64,000 bases of DNA, from the NCBI RefSeq assembly GCF_900109915.1, contig NZ_FOBU01000001.1, positions 626,764 to 690,763 on the forward strand. The letters are read 5' to 3'. Positions within the stretch are counted from its first letter, which is position 1. Each line of letters starts with the position of its first letter. A model generated the notes under the pieces. That model saw only the letters and a program-made list of their open reading frames with translations, was not told where the DNA came from and searched no databases. Both the position numbers and the translations under genes were made by a program. This DNA comes from Luteibacter sp. UNCMF331Sha3.1 (lineage in GTDB: Bacteria > Pseudomonadota > Gammaproteobacteria > Xanthomonadales > Rhodanobacteraceae). Shown here one piece after another: positions 15,401-24,455 of this stretch.

Positions 15401-17328
15401 GGCGACGCTTCCGGAGCGTTCGCGGCGAAGAACGCCTGCACGTCCACCAGCTCCCGCGTCCGCGGCATCGGTGGCAGGCTGGCGAGGAAGAGGCGCCCGT
15501 AGCCCTTGGTGCCGAGGCGCGGATCGCACAGCACGAGCACGCCACGATCGTGCACGTCACGGATGAGCCGGCCCGCGCCCTGCTTCAGCGCGATCACCGC
15601 GGTGGGCACCTGCCAGCCCATGAAGGGATTGATGCCCGATTCCTCCAGCGCTTCCAGGCGCGCCTGGAGCACGGGGTCGTCCGGCATGGCGAACGGCAGC
15701 TTGTCGATGACGACGACGCTCAGCGCCTCTCCGGCCACGTCGACGCCCTCCCAGAAGCTCGCCGCGCCAAGGAGCACGCCGCGACCGCTCGCCCGGAATT
15801 CCTCCAGCAGCCGGTGACGTGGCGCCGTGCCCTGCACGAAGAGGGGCCACGGCACGCGTCCCTCGAGCAGTTCGGCGGCACGGCGGAGCGCGCGGTGCGA
15901 CGTGAAGAGCAGGAAGGCGCGACCGTCGGAGGCGTCCAGCACGGGGCGGACCGCCGCGATCACGCGGTCGGTGTAATCGCGCGCGGAAGGGTCGGGCAGG
16001 TTCGCCGGCAGGTAGGCCAGCGCCTGGCGCTGGTAGTCGAACGGGCTTTCGACGTGCAGCGTGTGTGGATCCTCGAGCCCGAGCTGTCGCGCGAAGTGAC
16101 CGAAGTCGCCGGCGATCGACAGCGTGGCCGATGTGTGGATCCACGCCGCGTCGGTGGACATCCGCATCGCGCGCAGTGGCGACGCGAGATCGAGCGGCGT
16201 GGCATGCAACGCGAAACCGCGGGGCCAGGTCTCGTACCAGCGGACGTCGCTGGCGGCGTGTTCCTCGGCGATGCGATCGAGGCGCAGGCTCAGCATCTGC
16301 GCGCGTTCGTACGCGTTGGCCAGGCCGCGCGAACGCTCGCCGAGCGCGGCGAGCAGGTCCGACATCGCCGCCATCACGTCGCGCAGTTCGACCAGTGTCT
16401 CGCGCACCGTCGGGTCGCGGTCGAGCGCACCGAGTGGGCCCCGCGCCGGCAGGGGATCCATCGCCAGGCGCAGGCGCCTGACGAGATCCTGGATCGCTTC
16501 CACGGGCTCGAGCAGCTGGCTGGTGGCGCCCGTGACGCCCTGCGCCTCGGCGAGCGCGTCCTGGCCCAGGTCCACGATCTGCCGCGAGCTCACGCTCTGC
16601 GAGAAGAACTGGCCTGCGAGTTCCGGAATCTGGTGCGCCTCGTCGAGGATGAAAGCGTCGGCGCCCGGCAGGATTTCGCCGAAGCCCTCCTGCTTCAGGG
16701 CCAGGTCGGCCATCAGGAGGTGGTGGTTCACGACGACGACGTCGGCCTCCATCGCCTCGCGGCGCGCCTTGACCACATGGCATTCGTCGAAGAAGCGGCA
16801 TTCGGAGCCGAGGCAGTTCTCCGGCGTCGAGGTGACGCGCGGCCACACCGGCGAATCTTCCGGGATATCGACCATTTCCATCCGGTCGCCGCGCCGCGTG
16901 CGCGCCGACCATGCGCGGATGGCGGAGAGCTGGGAGACGAGCTGGCGGTCCGGGTTGCCCTCTCGCACGGCCTGATCGAGCCGATAGAGGCAGAGGTAGT
17001 TCGCGCGGCCCTTGAGCAGGCTGAGCCTGGCCCGGCTGCCCAGCACGGCGTGCACGCGCGGCAGGTCGCGGAAGAAGAGCTGGTCCTGCAGCGCCTTGGT
17101 GCCGGTGGAAACGATGACCTTGCGCCCCGACATCAGAGCGGGAACGAGGTACGCGAAGGTCTTGCCGGTCCCGGTCCCGGCCTCGGCGATCAGCATGTCG
17201 CGCTCGCCGATGGCCGTGGCGACCGCGGCCGCCATGCGCTGCTGGGCCTCGCGGGGTGCGAATCCCGGTACTTCGCGGGCGAACGGGCCCTCCGCGCCGA
17301 GGATCGCGGCCACTTCGAGTTCAGTCAT
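15397..17328 (-). CDS. yoaA: ATP-dependent DNA helicase, DinG/YoaA type
   Basis: A 643-residue XPD-like superfamily 2 helicase. Walker A is [11 protein letters not shown] near 50 and the DEAH box is LDEAHQIPE. The four Fe-S cluster cysteines lie between them: RANYLC, then [14 protein letters not shown], followed by the family signature [12 protein letters not shown]-terminal motifs include [26 protein letters not shown] and QGAGRLIRD. The length fits YoaA (636) better than DinG (716). YoaA-type helicases unwind 5'-3' at stalled forks and bind the HolC chi subunit, whose gene lies 3 kb away. It is divergent from valS across 75 bp. Confidence 0.92.
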   Translation of the reverse strand: MTELEVAAILGAEGPFAREVPGFAPREAQQRMAAAVATAIGERDMLIAEAGTGTGKTFAYLVPALMSGRKVIVSTGTKALQDQLFFRDLPRVHAVLGSRARLSLLKGRANYLCLYRLDQAVREGNPDRQLVSQLSAIRAWSARTRRGDRMEMVDIPEDSPVWPRVTSTPENCLGSECRFFDECHVVKARREAMEADVVVVNHHLLMADLALKQEGFGEILPGADAFILDEAHQIPELAGQFFSQSVSSRQIVDLGQDALAEAQGVTGATSQLLEPVEAIQDLVRRLRLAMDPLPARGPLGALDRDPTVRETLVELRDVMAAMSDLLAALGERSRGLANAYERAQMLSLRLDRIAEEHAASDVRWYETWPRGFALHATPLDLASPLRAMRMSTDAAWIHTSATLSIAGDFGHFARQLGLEDPHTLHVESPFDYQRQALAYLPANLPDPSARDYTDRVIAAVRPVLDASDGRAFLLFTSHRALRRAAELLEGRVPWPLFVQGTAPRHRLLEEFRASGRGVLLGAASFWEGVDVAGEALSVVVIDKLPFAMPDDPVLQARLEALEESGINPFMGWQVPTAVIALKQGAGRLIRDVHDRGVLVLCDPRLGTKGYGRLFLASLPPMPRTRELVDVQAFFAANAPEASP

Positions 17329-17343
17329 CCGGCAAGTATCGCC

Positions 17344-17349
17344 TACAAT
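17344..17349 (+). promoter_or_regulatory. Candidate valS -10 element
   Basis: TACAAT matches the sigma-70 -10 consensus at 5 of 6 positions and lies 54 bases before the valS ATG, between valS and the divergent helicase gene. The -35 region is poor. Confidence 0.4.
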
Positions 17350-17403
17350 GGCGGTCTTTACGTCTTCACAAGCGCGCAAAAGGCGCGCGTCGAGAGCCCA
17401 CGC

Positions 17404-20157
17404 ATGGACAAGAGTTTCGAGCCCAGCCAGATCGAGTCGAAGTGGTATGCCCAGTGGGAGGCCAACGGCTATTTCAAGCCGTCCGGCAAGGGCACGCCGT
17501 ACACGATCATGCTGCCGCCGCCCAACGTCACGGGCACGCTGCACATGGGCCACGCGTTCCAGCACACCCTCATGGACACGCTGGTGCGCTACCACCGCAT
17601 GCGCGGCTACGACACCCTGTGGCAGCTCGGCACCGACCACGCCGGCATCGCGACGGAAATGGTCGTCACGCGCCAGCTCAACGCCGAAGGCATGCAGCGC
17701 GCCGATCTCGACCGCGACGCCTTCATCCAGCGCGTGTGGCAGTGGAAGGACGAATCCGGCGGCACCATCGGCCGCCAGATGCGTCGCATGGGTGTGTCGG
17801 GCGACTGGAGCCGCGAGGTCTTCACGATGGACCCGGGGCCGTCGAAGGCGGTGGTCGAAACCTTCGTGCGCCTCTACGAAGAAGGCCTGATCTACCGTGG
17901 CCAGAAGCTGGTCAACTGGGATCCGGTACTGAAAACGGCGATCTCCGATCTCGAGGTCGTGAGCGAAGAGGAAGACGGTTCGCTGTGGTCGATCCGCTAT
18001 CCGCTGGCCGACGGCTCCGGCGAGCTCGTCGTCGCCACCACGCGCCCGGAAACCATGCTGGGCGACGTCGCGGTCGCCGTGCATCCGGACGACGAGCGCT
18101 ACGCGCACCTGATCGGCCGCATGCTCGCCCTGCCCCTGTCCGACCGGCAGATCCCGATCATCGCCGACACCTACGTCGAGAAGGACTTCGGCACCGGCTG
18201 CGTGAAGATCACCCCGGCGCACGATTTCAACGACTACGCCATCGGCCAGCGCCACGGCCTGCCGATGATCAACATCCTCACCGACGACGCGAAGATCAAC
18301 GACGCGGCGCCGGAGAAGTACCGCGGCATGGATCGCTACGTCGCGCGCAAGGCCGTGCTCGCCGATCTCGAGGCGCAGGACCTGCTCGTCGAGACGAAGA
18401 AGCACAAGCTGCAGGTGCCGCGCGGCGATCGCACCGGCCAGGTCATCGAACCCTATCTCACGTGGCAATGGTTCGTCCGCATGGACACGCTCGCCGCGCG
18501 CGGACTCGAGCTCGTCGAGCAGGGCCACGTCAAGTTCGTGCCCGAGAACTGGATCAATACGTATCGCCACTGGCTCGGCAACATCCAGGACTGGTGCATC
18601 AGCCGCCAGCTCACCTGGGGTCACCAGATTCCGGCGTGGTACACCGACGACGGCGGCATCGTCGTCGGGCGCGACGAGGCCGAGGCGCGGGCGAAGGCCG
18701 CGGCGACCGGCTACACCGGTGCGCTGCGTCGCGATGGCGACGTGCTCGAAACCTGGTTCTCGTCGTCGCTCTGGAGCCATTCCACGCTCGGCTGGCCCGA
18801 CCCGCAGGCGCAGGCCGAGCGCGGCTTCGACCGCTACCTGCCCAGCAACGTGCTGGTCACGGGCTTCGACATCATCTTCTTCTGGGTCGCCCGGATGATC
18901 ATGATGACCGACCACTTCACGGGCGAGGTGCCCTTCAGGGACGTCTACGTCACGGGCCTGATCCGCGACAAGGACGGCCAGAAGATGTCGAAGTCGAAGG
19001 GCAACGTGCTCGACCCGCTCGACCTCATCGACGGCATCGCGCTCGACGACCTGCTCGCCAAGCGCACGCGCGGCCTGATGCAGCCGAAGATGGCCGAGAA
19101 GATCGAGAAGGCTACACGCAAGGAATTCGCCGACGGCATCCCCGCCTTCGGCGCCGACGCCTTGCGCTTCACCTTCGCGTCGCTGGCGACGCACGGTCGC
19201 GACATCAAGTTCGACCTCGAGCGCGCGGCGGGCTACAAGGCGTTCGTCAACAAGCTCTGGAACGCGTCGCGCTTCGTGCTGATGAATCTCGGCGACGGCC
19301 CGGTTGACGCGATGAAGCCGTCGACGGAGGCCGAGCGCTGGATCCTCACCCGCCTGCGCGACACGCTCGCCATGGTGAAGGAACAGTTCGCCCTGTATCG
19401 CTTCGACCTCGCGGCGCAGGCGCTCTACGAGTTCACCTGGAACGAGTTCTGCGACTGGTTCCTCGAACTGTCCAAGCCCGCGCTCAACGGCGACGACGAC
19501 GCCGCGGCCGCCTCGACGCGATACACGCTGGTGCACGTGCTGGAAACGCTGCTGCGCGCGCTCCATCCGCTGATCCCGTTCGTGACCGAGGAAATCTGGC
19601 AGAACGTGCGTCCGGTGCTCGGCATCGACGGCGCCACGATCATGCTGCGCGCGTACCCCGAGGCGACGGACATCGACGGCGACGCCGCCGCCACCGCCGA
19701 GATCGAATGGGTGAAGGACGTGCTCACGGGCGTGCGCCGCATCCGCGCGGAAATGAACATCGCGCCGGGCAAGGTCATCCCGCTGCTCTTCGCCGACGGC
19801 GATGCCGCCGATCGCGAGCGCGCGACGAAGTTCGCCGCGCAGCTGGCGTTCCTCGGCCGCGTGGAGACGCCGCAGTGGGTGTCGGGCGACGAGCCCGCCG
19901 CCGCGGTCGCGGTGATCGGCGGCATGCGCGCACTGATTCCCCTCGCCGGGCTGATCGACGTCGAGGCGGAGAAGACCCGCCTGGCGAAGGAAATCGCACG
20001 CGTGGAGGGCGAAGTGCGCAAGTGCGAAGCGAAGCTCGGCAACGCCAGCTTCGTCGCCAACGCGCCCGCCGAGGTCGTCGAACAGGAGCGCCAGCGCATC
20101 GCCGACTGGACGCGCCAGGCCGACGCGATGCGCGAGCAGGCCCGCAAACTAGGCTAA
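17404..20157 (+). CDS. valS: Valyl-tRNA synthetase
   Basis: A 917-residue class I aminoacyl-tRNA synthetase. The HIGH-type motif is [13 protein letters not shown] (HMGH at 47-50) and the KMSKS loop is at about 527-531 (QKMSKSKGN). The editing domain (about 190-335) includes [17 protein letters not shown]. The C-terminus carries the ValRS tRNA-binding coiled coil ([17 protein letters not shown]). The start [15 protein letters not shown] is the family start; long in-frame upstream extensions are non-genic. In many gammaproteobacteria valS follows pepA-holC on the same strand. Here holC-pepA face it convergently, with a REP between. Confidence 0.98.
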   Translation: MDKSFEPSQIESKWYAQWEANGYFKPSGKGTPYTIMLPPPNVTGTLHMGHAFQHTLMDTLVRYHRMRGYDTLWQLGTDHAGIATEMVVTRQLNAEGMQRADLDRDAFIQRVWQWKDESGGTIGRQMRRMGVSGDWSREVFTMDPGPSKAVVETFVRLYEEGLIYRGQKLVNWDPVLKTAISDLEVVSEEEDGSLWSIRYPLADGSGELVVATTRPETMLGDVAVAVHPDDERYAHLIGRMLALPLSDRQIPIIADTYVEKDFGTGCVKITPAHDFNDYAIGQRHGLPMINILTDDAKINDAAPEKYRGMDRYVARKAVLADLEAQDLLVETKKHKLQVPRGDRTGQVIEPYLTWQWFVRMDTLAARGLELVEQGHVKFVPENWINTYRHWLGNIQDWCISRQLTWGHQIPAWYTDDGGIVVGRDEAEARAKAAATGYTGALRRDGDVLETWFSSSLWSHSTLGWPDPQAQAERGFDRYLPSNVLVTGFDIIFFWVARMIMMTDHFTGEVPFRDVYVTGLIRDKDGQKMSKSKGNVLDPLDLIDGIALDDLLAKRTRGLMQPKMAEKIEKATRKEFADGIPAFGADALRFTFASLATHGRDIKFDLERAAGYKAFVNKLWNASRFVLMNLGDGPVDAMKPSTEAERWILTRLRDTLAMVKEQFALYRFDLAAQALYEFTWNEFCDWFLELSKPALNGDDDAAAASTRYTLVHVLETLLRALHPLIPFVTEEIWQNVRPVLGIDGATIMLRAYPEATDIDGDAAATAEIEWVKDVLTGVRRIRAEMNIAPGKVIPLLFADGDAADRERATKFAAQLAFLGRVETPQWVSGDEPAAAVAVIGGMRALIPLAGLIDVEAEKTRLAKEIARVEGEVRKCEAKLGNASFVANAPAEVVEQERQRIADWTRQADAMREQARKLG

Positions 20158-20168
20158 GACGACGCTTT

Positions 20169-20194
20169 GTGGGAGCCAGCCTGCTGGCTCCCAC
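20169..20194. repeat. REP palindrome (GTGGGAGC type, short)
   Basis: GTGGGAGCCAGC and its exact complement GCTGGCTCCCAC are separated by CT. It lies 12 bases after the valS stop, in the gap between convergent valS and holC. Confidence 0.85.
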
Positions 20195-20232
20195 CATGCG
20201 AGGGAAGGCCGGTGTGATCGGCTCCCGCCACA

Positions 20233-20655
20233 TCACATATCGTGCTTGTTCACCTCGAAGCCGCCCTTCTTGTACTGCGTCCAGCGGGCACGCGATCCTT
20301 CGCGCTCCGCGGGATCGGCGGCCACGACCTCGAGCACGCGATCGAAATGGCCCGGCGCGCAGACGTCGCGCAGGTTGATCACCATGGGCCGATCGGCGGT
20401 GTCGACACCGGGCGGAACGATGAGGACGGCGGTATCGCCATCGTCGTCGTCACCGGCGAGCTGATGCGGGATGAAGCTGTCCTCGTCGAACGACCAGAGG
20501 TATTCGTCGATCGCCTCGGCCTGCTCGAAATCGCGCGTCAGGATCAGCGTGGGCTGCTGGGCCGCGAACGCGCGCTTGGCGAGTTCGCAGACCAGCAGCA
20601 GCGGATCCTCGCGGAACCGCGGCTTGTCGATCAGGTAGAAGTCGGCGCGAGGCAT
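20233..20655 (-). CDS. holC: DNA polymerase III chi subunit
   Basis: A 140-residue HolC-family protein. The N-terminus (MPRADFYLIDKPRF) and the CELAKRAFAAQQPTLILTRD segment match chi. The middle LWSFDEDSFIPHQLAG and the late VINLRDVCAPGHFDRVLEVVA are family hallmarks. Chi binds SSB and psi in the clamp loader and, in an alternative complex, the YoaA helicase. It starts 10 bases after the pepA stop, the usual pepA-holC order. A short acidic loop (AGDDDDGDTAV) replaces part of the E. coli sequence. Confidence 0.95.
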   Translation of the reverse strand: MPRADFYLIDKPRFREDPLLLVCELAKRAFAAQQPTLILTRDFEQAEAIDEYLWSFDEDSFIPHQLAGDDDDGDTAVLIVPPGVDTADRPMVINLRDVCAPGHFDRVLEVVAADPAEREGSRARWTQYKKGGFEVNKHDM

Positions 20656-20665
20656 CGCGAAGCGA

Positions 20666-22156
20666 TCAGCCGGCCGCGACGCGGTCGAGCAGCCACTGCG
20701 TGAGCAGCGGCACCGGACGACCGGTGGCGAGACCCTTGCGGCCCTCGTCCCACGCCGTGCCGGCGATGTCGAGATGCGCCCAGCGACGACCTTCGGTGAA
20801 GCGCGCGAGGAAGCAGCCCGCCGTGATTGCGCCGGCGTACTTGCCGCCGATGTTCGCGACGTCGGCGAAGCCCGAATCCAGCTGGCTCTGGTAGTCGTCC
20901 CACAGCGGCAGGCGCCATGCGCGGTCGAGCGTGGCTTCGCCGGCGGCGAGCAGTTCGGCCGAGAGCGACTCGTCCTTGGTCATCAGGCCACTGGCGTGCT
21001 TGCCGAGCGCCACGACGCAGGCACCCGTCAGGGTGGCGGCATCGATGATGGTGTGCGGATCGAAGCGCTTGCCGGTGTAGGTCAGGGCATCGCAGAGGAT
21101 CAGGCGCCCCTCGGCGTCGGTGTTCAGCACCTCGATGGTGATGCCCGACAGGCTGGTGAGCACGTCGCCCGGGCGATACGCCGCGCCGTCCGGCATGTTT
21201 TCCACCGCCGGCACCACGCAGACGAGGTTCACCGGCAGCTTCAGCTTCACCGCCGCGACGAACGCGCCGAGCACGCCGGCTGCGCCGCACATGTCGAACT
21301 TCATTTCCTCCATGCCCGGGCCGGGCTTGAGGCTGACGCCGCCGGTGTCGAAGGTGATGCCCTTACCCACGAAGGCGTAGGGGCGGTCGCCCTCGGCGCC
21401 GCCGTTCCACTGCAGGATGACGAGGCGCGGCGCGTTGGCCGAGCCGCGGGCCACGGCGAGCAGGGAGCCGAAGCCCTCGCGCTCCATGTCCGCGCGGTCG
21501 AGCGCCTCGAAGGTGACGCCGTCGTTGGCTTCCGCGAAGGCGCGGGCCTGGTCGGCGATGTAGTCCGGATTGCAGATGTTCGGCGGCAGGTTGCCCAGCT
21601 CGCGGGCGTAGCGCACACCCTCGGCGATGGCGCGTGCCTCGGCGAGACCGGCCTCGCCCTCGGCGGGACCGACGAGCACGAGGCTGGTCAGTTCCGGCTG
21701 GGCCTTGTCGCGCGGCTTCACTGTGGCCGTGTAGCGATAGGCCGCGTGGTCCGTGGCGAGGGCGGCGACGCGCACGCGCCAGGCGGCATCGCGGCCGGGG
21801 ACGTCGATCTCGGGGAGCCAGCTGACCGCCTCGGTCACCGGCAGGCGGCCGATGGCGCGGGCCGCCTCCAGCGTCACCCGCTGGTAGCGCGCGGCGTCGA
21901 AGGTCTTCTGGGCGCCCAGGCCGAGGATCAGCACGCGGGCGGCGGCGATGCCGGCCGGCTGGAGCAGGGTGACGACGTTGCCGACCTTGCCGGTCACGTC
22001 GCCGGCTTCGACCAGGCGCTTGATGGCGCCCTGGGCCGCCGTGTCGATGCGCGCCGCGGCGCTGGTCAGGACACCGTTCTCGTAGACACCGACCACCGCC
22101 ACCGGGGTAGCGGTCGTTTCGGGAGCGTTGGAACCGAGGCTGAACTGAACCGTCAT
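20666..22156 (-). CDS. pepA: Leucyl aminopeptidase PepA
   Basis: A 496-residue M17 cytosolic aminopeptidase. The active-site signature NTDAEGRL is present, with the metal-binding GKGITFDTGGVSLKPG and the downstream EATLDRAWRLPL segment. The family works as a hexamer with two metals per site and also binds DNA in E. coli, repressing carAB and assisting plasmid dimer resolution. Length is normal (E. coli 503). It is divergent from lptF across 98 bp, a neighbourhood conserved in gammaproteobacteria. Confidence 0.97.
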   Translation of the reverse strand: MTVQFSLGSNAPETTATPVAVVGVYENGVLTSAAARIDTAAQGAIKRLVEAGDVTGKVGNVVTLLQPAGIAAARVLILGLGAQKTFDAARYQRVTLEAARAIGRLPVTEAVSWLPEIDVPGRDAAWRVRVAALATDHAAYRYTATVKPRDKAQPELTSLVLVGPAEGEAGLAEARAIAEGVRYARELGNLPPNICNPDYIADQARAFAEANDGVTFEALDRADMEREGFGSLLAVARGSANAPRLVILQWNGGAEGDRPYAFVGKGITFDTGGVSLKPGPGMEEMKFDMCGAAGVLGAFVAAVKLKLPVNLVCVVPAVENMPDGAAYRPGDVLTSLSGITIEVLNTDAEGRLILCDALTYTGKRFDPHTIIDAATLTGACVVALGKHASGLMTKDESLSAELLAAGEATLDRAWRLPLWDDYQSQLDSGFADVANIGGKYAGAITAGCFLARFTEGRRWAHLDIAGTAWDEGRKGLATGRPVPLLTQWLLDRVAAG

Positions 22157-22254
22157 AGCTTACTGTCCTGCATAAGCCCGCCCGGGGTCGGGACAGGCTA
22201 GACTTGTGGTTTGCCGGCCGGGACTGACGCGGCACTAACCGCCAATTCTACCAA

Positions 22255-23358
22255 ATGCTCAGCATCCTCGACCGTTATTTCCTGCGCGAACTTGCCTACG
22301 GGGTGCTCGCGACGGCCATCGTCCTGCTGGTGATCTTCGCCGGCGGGGCTTTCGCGTCCGTCCTGCAGAAAGTCGCCAACGGCAGCATCCAGCCGAGCGT
22401 GATGTTCGAGGTGCTCGGCCTGCAGATGGTCGACCTCCTCTCCACCCTGCTTCCGATGTCGGCCTTTCTCGGCACGCTGATCGCGCTGGGCCGCATGTAC
22501 CGCGAGAGCGAAATGCACGTGCTGGCGTCCTCGGGCATGGGTCCGCGCGGCATGCTGCGGCCGGTCACCCTGCTCGCCGTGATCGCCACCATCGTGGTCG
22601 GCACGGTCTCGCTCTGGCTCGGCCCCCTGTCCTCGCGGACGGCCGACCAGGTGATCGCCGCCGCCAACAAGTCCGTGATCGCCGCCGGCCTCGACGCCGG
22701 CCGCTTCACCGAGCTGCCCGGCAAGGGCGGCATCATCTTCGTCGACACGCTGAGCCGCGACGGCACGGTGCTGGGCAAGACCTTCATCGCCACGGACCGC
22801 GTGGACGGCGACGGCAACCCGCAGGTACGCGTGGTCAACGCCGACAACGGCCGGATGTACCAGGAGAGCGACGGACAGAGCCGCTTCCTCGCGCTCTTCA
22901 ACGGCTGGCAGTTCGAGATTCCGCTCGGGGGCGACAACTGGCGCCGCATGAAGTACGAGCGCAACGACATCTCGCTGTCGAGCATCGCGGACGAGGACGA
23001 CGACAGCGACCCCGCGCACGAATCCTCCACCACCGACCTGTTCAAGGCCGGCACGCCGGAATCGCTGGGCGAGATCGTCTCGCGCTTCGCCGCCCCGGTC
23101 AGCACGCTCGTGCTGATGATGATGGTGCTGCCGATGTCCCGCCAGGCGCCGCGCGACGCACGCTATGGACGACTGCTGATCGCCGTGCTCGCGTACTTCC
23201 TCTACGTGGTCTGGCAGCTGATCGCCCGCGCCCAGATCATCAAGGGCAACCTGCACACGTCCGCCCCGATCTGGGTGCTGCACATCGTCGTCTTCGGCGT
23301 CGCCGCGTGGTACTTCCATCGTCAGTACGCCGTTCGCCGCGTGAAGGGAGCCCGCTGA
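22255..23358 (+). CDS. lptF: LPS export permease LptF
   Basis: A 367-residue inner membrane permease of the LptB2FGC lipopolysaccharide exporter. The layout is the YjgP/YjgQ one: three N-terminal helices (about 12-32, 50-75, 98-120), a periplasmic beta-jellyroll (about 125-265) and three C-terminal helices (about 270-350). The start MLSILDRYFLREL is typical. The coupling region RESEMHVLASSGM and the late VLPMSRQAPRDARYGRL are family features. A -10-like TAGACT (22199-22204) is upstream. The stop shares its last base with the lptG ATG. Confidence 0.95.
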   Translation: MLSILDRYFLRELAYGVLATAIVLLVIFAGGAFASVLQKVANGSIQPSVMFEVLGLQMVDLLSTLLPMSAFLGTLIALGRMYRESEMHVLASSGMGPRGMLRPVTLLAVIATIVVGTVSLWLGPLSSRTADQVIAAANKSVIAAGLDAGRFTELPGKGGIIFVDTLSRDGTVLGKTFIATDRVDGDGNPQVRVVNADNGRMYQESDGQSRFLALFNGWQFEIPLGGDNWRRMKYERNDISLSSIADEDDDSDPAHESSTTDLFKAGTPESLGEIVSRFAAPVSTLVLMMMVLPMSRQAPRDARYGRLLIAVLAYFLYVVWQLIARAQIIKGNLHTSAPIWVLHIVVFGVAAWYFHRQYAVRRVKGAR

Positions 23359-24455
23359 TGGCCACGCTCACCATCAAGCGTGCCGACCGGCTGATCGGCG
23401 CGAGCGTGCTCGGCACGCTGCTGCTCGTCTGGCTCGTGCTCACGGGATTCGACGCGCTGACGCAGTTCGTGCGCCAGCTCGGCAACATCGGCAAGAACGG
23501 CTTCACGCTCTACGACGCGATCGCCTACATCATGCTGACGGTGCCGCGGCGCCTCTACCAGATGTTCAGCAACGCGGCGCTGATCGGCGGTCTGCTCGGC
23601 CTCGGCGGTCTCGCGGCCACCGGCGAACTCACGGCCCTGCGTGCCGCCGGCATGTCGAAGCTGCGCATCGCGGCGTCGGCGGCGGGCGTGATCGCGGTAC
23701 TGACCGTCGGCGTCGTCGTCATGGGCGAAACCGCGGCGCCGTACGGCGACCAGCACGCCCAGGCCATCCAGGTGCGCATGCGCTCGAGCAACCTCGGCTC
23801 GACCAGCAGCGGCCTCTGGGCGCGCGACGGCGGCAAGATCATCAACGCCAAGTCCGCCATCGCCACTCAGGAAGGCGACCTCACGACGGTGAAGCTCGTG
23901 GACGTGCGCGTGTACACGATGACGCCGGACGGCCAGGTCAGCACGTTCGCGCACGGCGACAGCGCCATCCACGACGGCAACCGCTGGGTCATGGCCAACG
24001 TGCGCACCACCTCGCTGGACGCGGAAGGTACGCATTCGGCGCACGAAGCCAGCCAGACGTGGCAGTCGCACCTCAATCCCCACGTGCTCGAGCAATCGGT
24101 GATCCACCCGGAATACCTGTCGATGGGCGACCTCCGGCGCAACATGCGTTACCTGGAAGCCAACGGACAGAATCCCGGCGCTTACGCGGTGGCGTTCTGG
24201 GGTCGCGCGCTGTTCGCCATCAACACGCTGGTGCTGGTGCTCTGCGCGATGCCGTTCGCCTTCGGCTCGCTGCGCTCGGGCGGCCTCGGCAAGCGCCTCT
24301 TCATCGGCATCATCCTCGCCATCGGCTGGTACTTCCTGCAGGGCGCCATGGTGAACTTCGGCACCGTGTACGGGCTGGCACCGCTGCTCGCGAACCTGTT
24401 GCCCACCGTCCTGCTCATCGTCGGCGCGCTCGTCTATTTCCGGAAGTTCAGCTAG
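23358..24455 (+). CDS. lptG: LPS export permease LptG
   Basis: A 365-residue partner of LptF with the same six-helix plus jellyroll architecture. The N-terminal helix is at about 14-34, GELTALRAAGMSKLRI forms the coupling helix that contacts LptB, a periplasmic domain spans about 130-265, and three C-terminal helices include LFIGIILAIGWYFLQGAM. The two genes join as TGATG, so translation is coupled and subunit ratio kept. The last four bases overlap the 3' end of the convergent hybrid-kinase gene. LptF and LptG form the channel that extracts LPS from the inner membrane. Confidence 0.95.
   Translation: MATLTIKRADRLIGASVLGTLLLVWLVLTGFDALTQFVRQLGNIGKNGFTLYDAIAYIMLTVPRRLYQMFSNAALIGGLLGLGGLAATGELTALRAAGMSKLRIAASAAGVIAVLTVGVVVMGETAAPYGDQHAQAIQVRMRSSNLGSTSSGLWARDGGKIINAKSAIATQEGDLTTVKLVDVRVYTMTPDGQVSTFAHGDSAIHDGNRWVMANVRTTSLDAEGTHSAHEASQTWQSHLNPHVLEQSVIHPEYLSMGDLRRNMRYLEANGQNPGAYAVAFWGRALFAINTLVLVLCAMPFAFGSLRSGGLGKRLFIGIILAIGWYFLQGAMVNFGTVYGLAPLLANLLPTVLLIVGALVYFRKFS

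Noticed and set aside
15184-17403. Upstream extension of the valS frame to 15184
   Set aside because: It is antisense to the yoaA-type helicase; the synthetase family start is at 17404.
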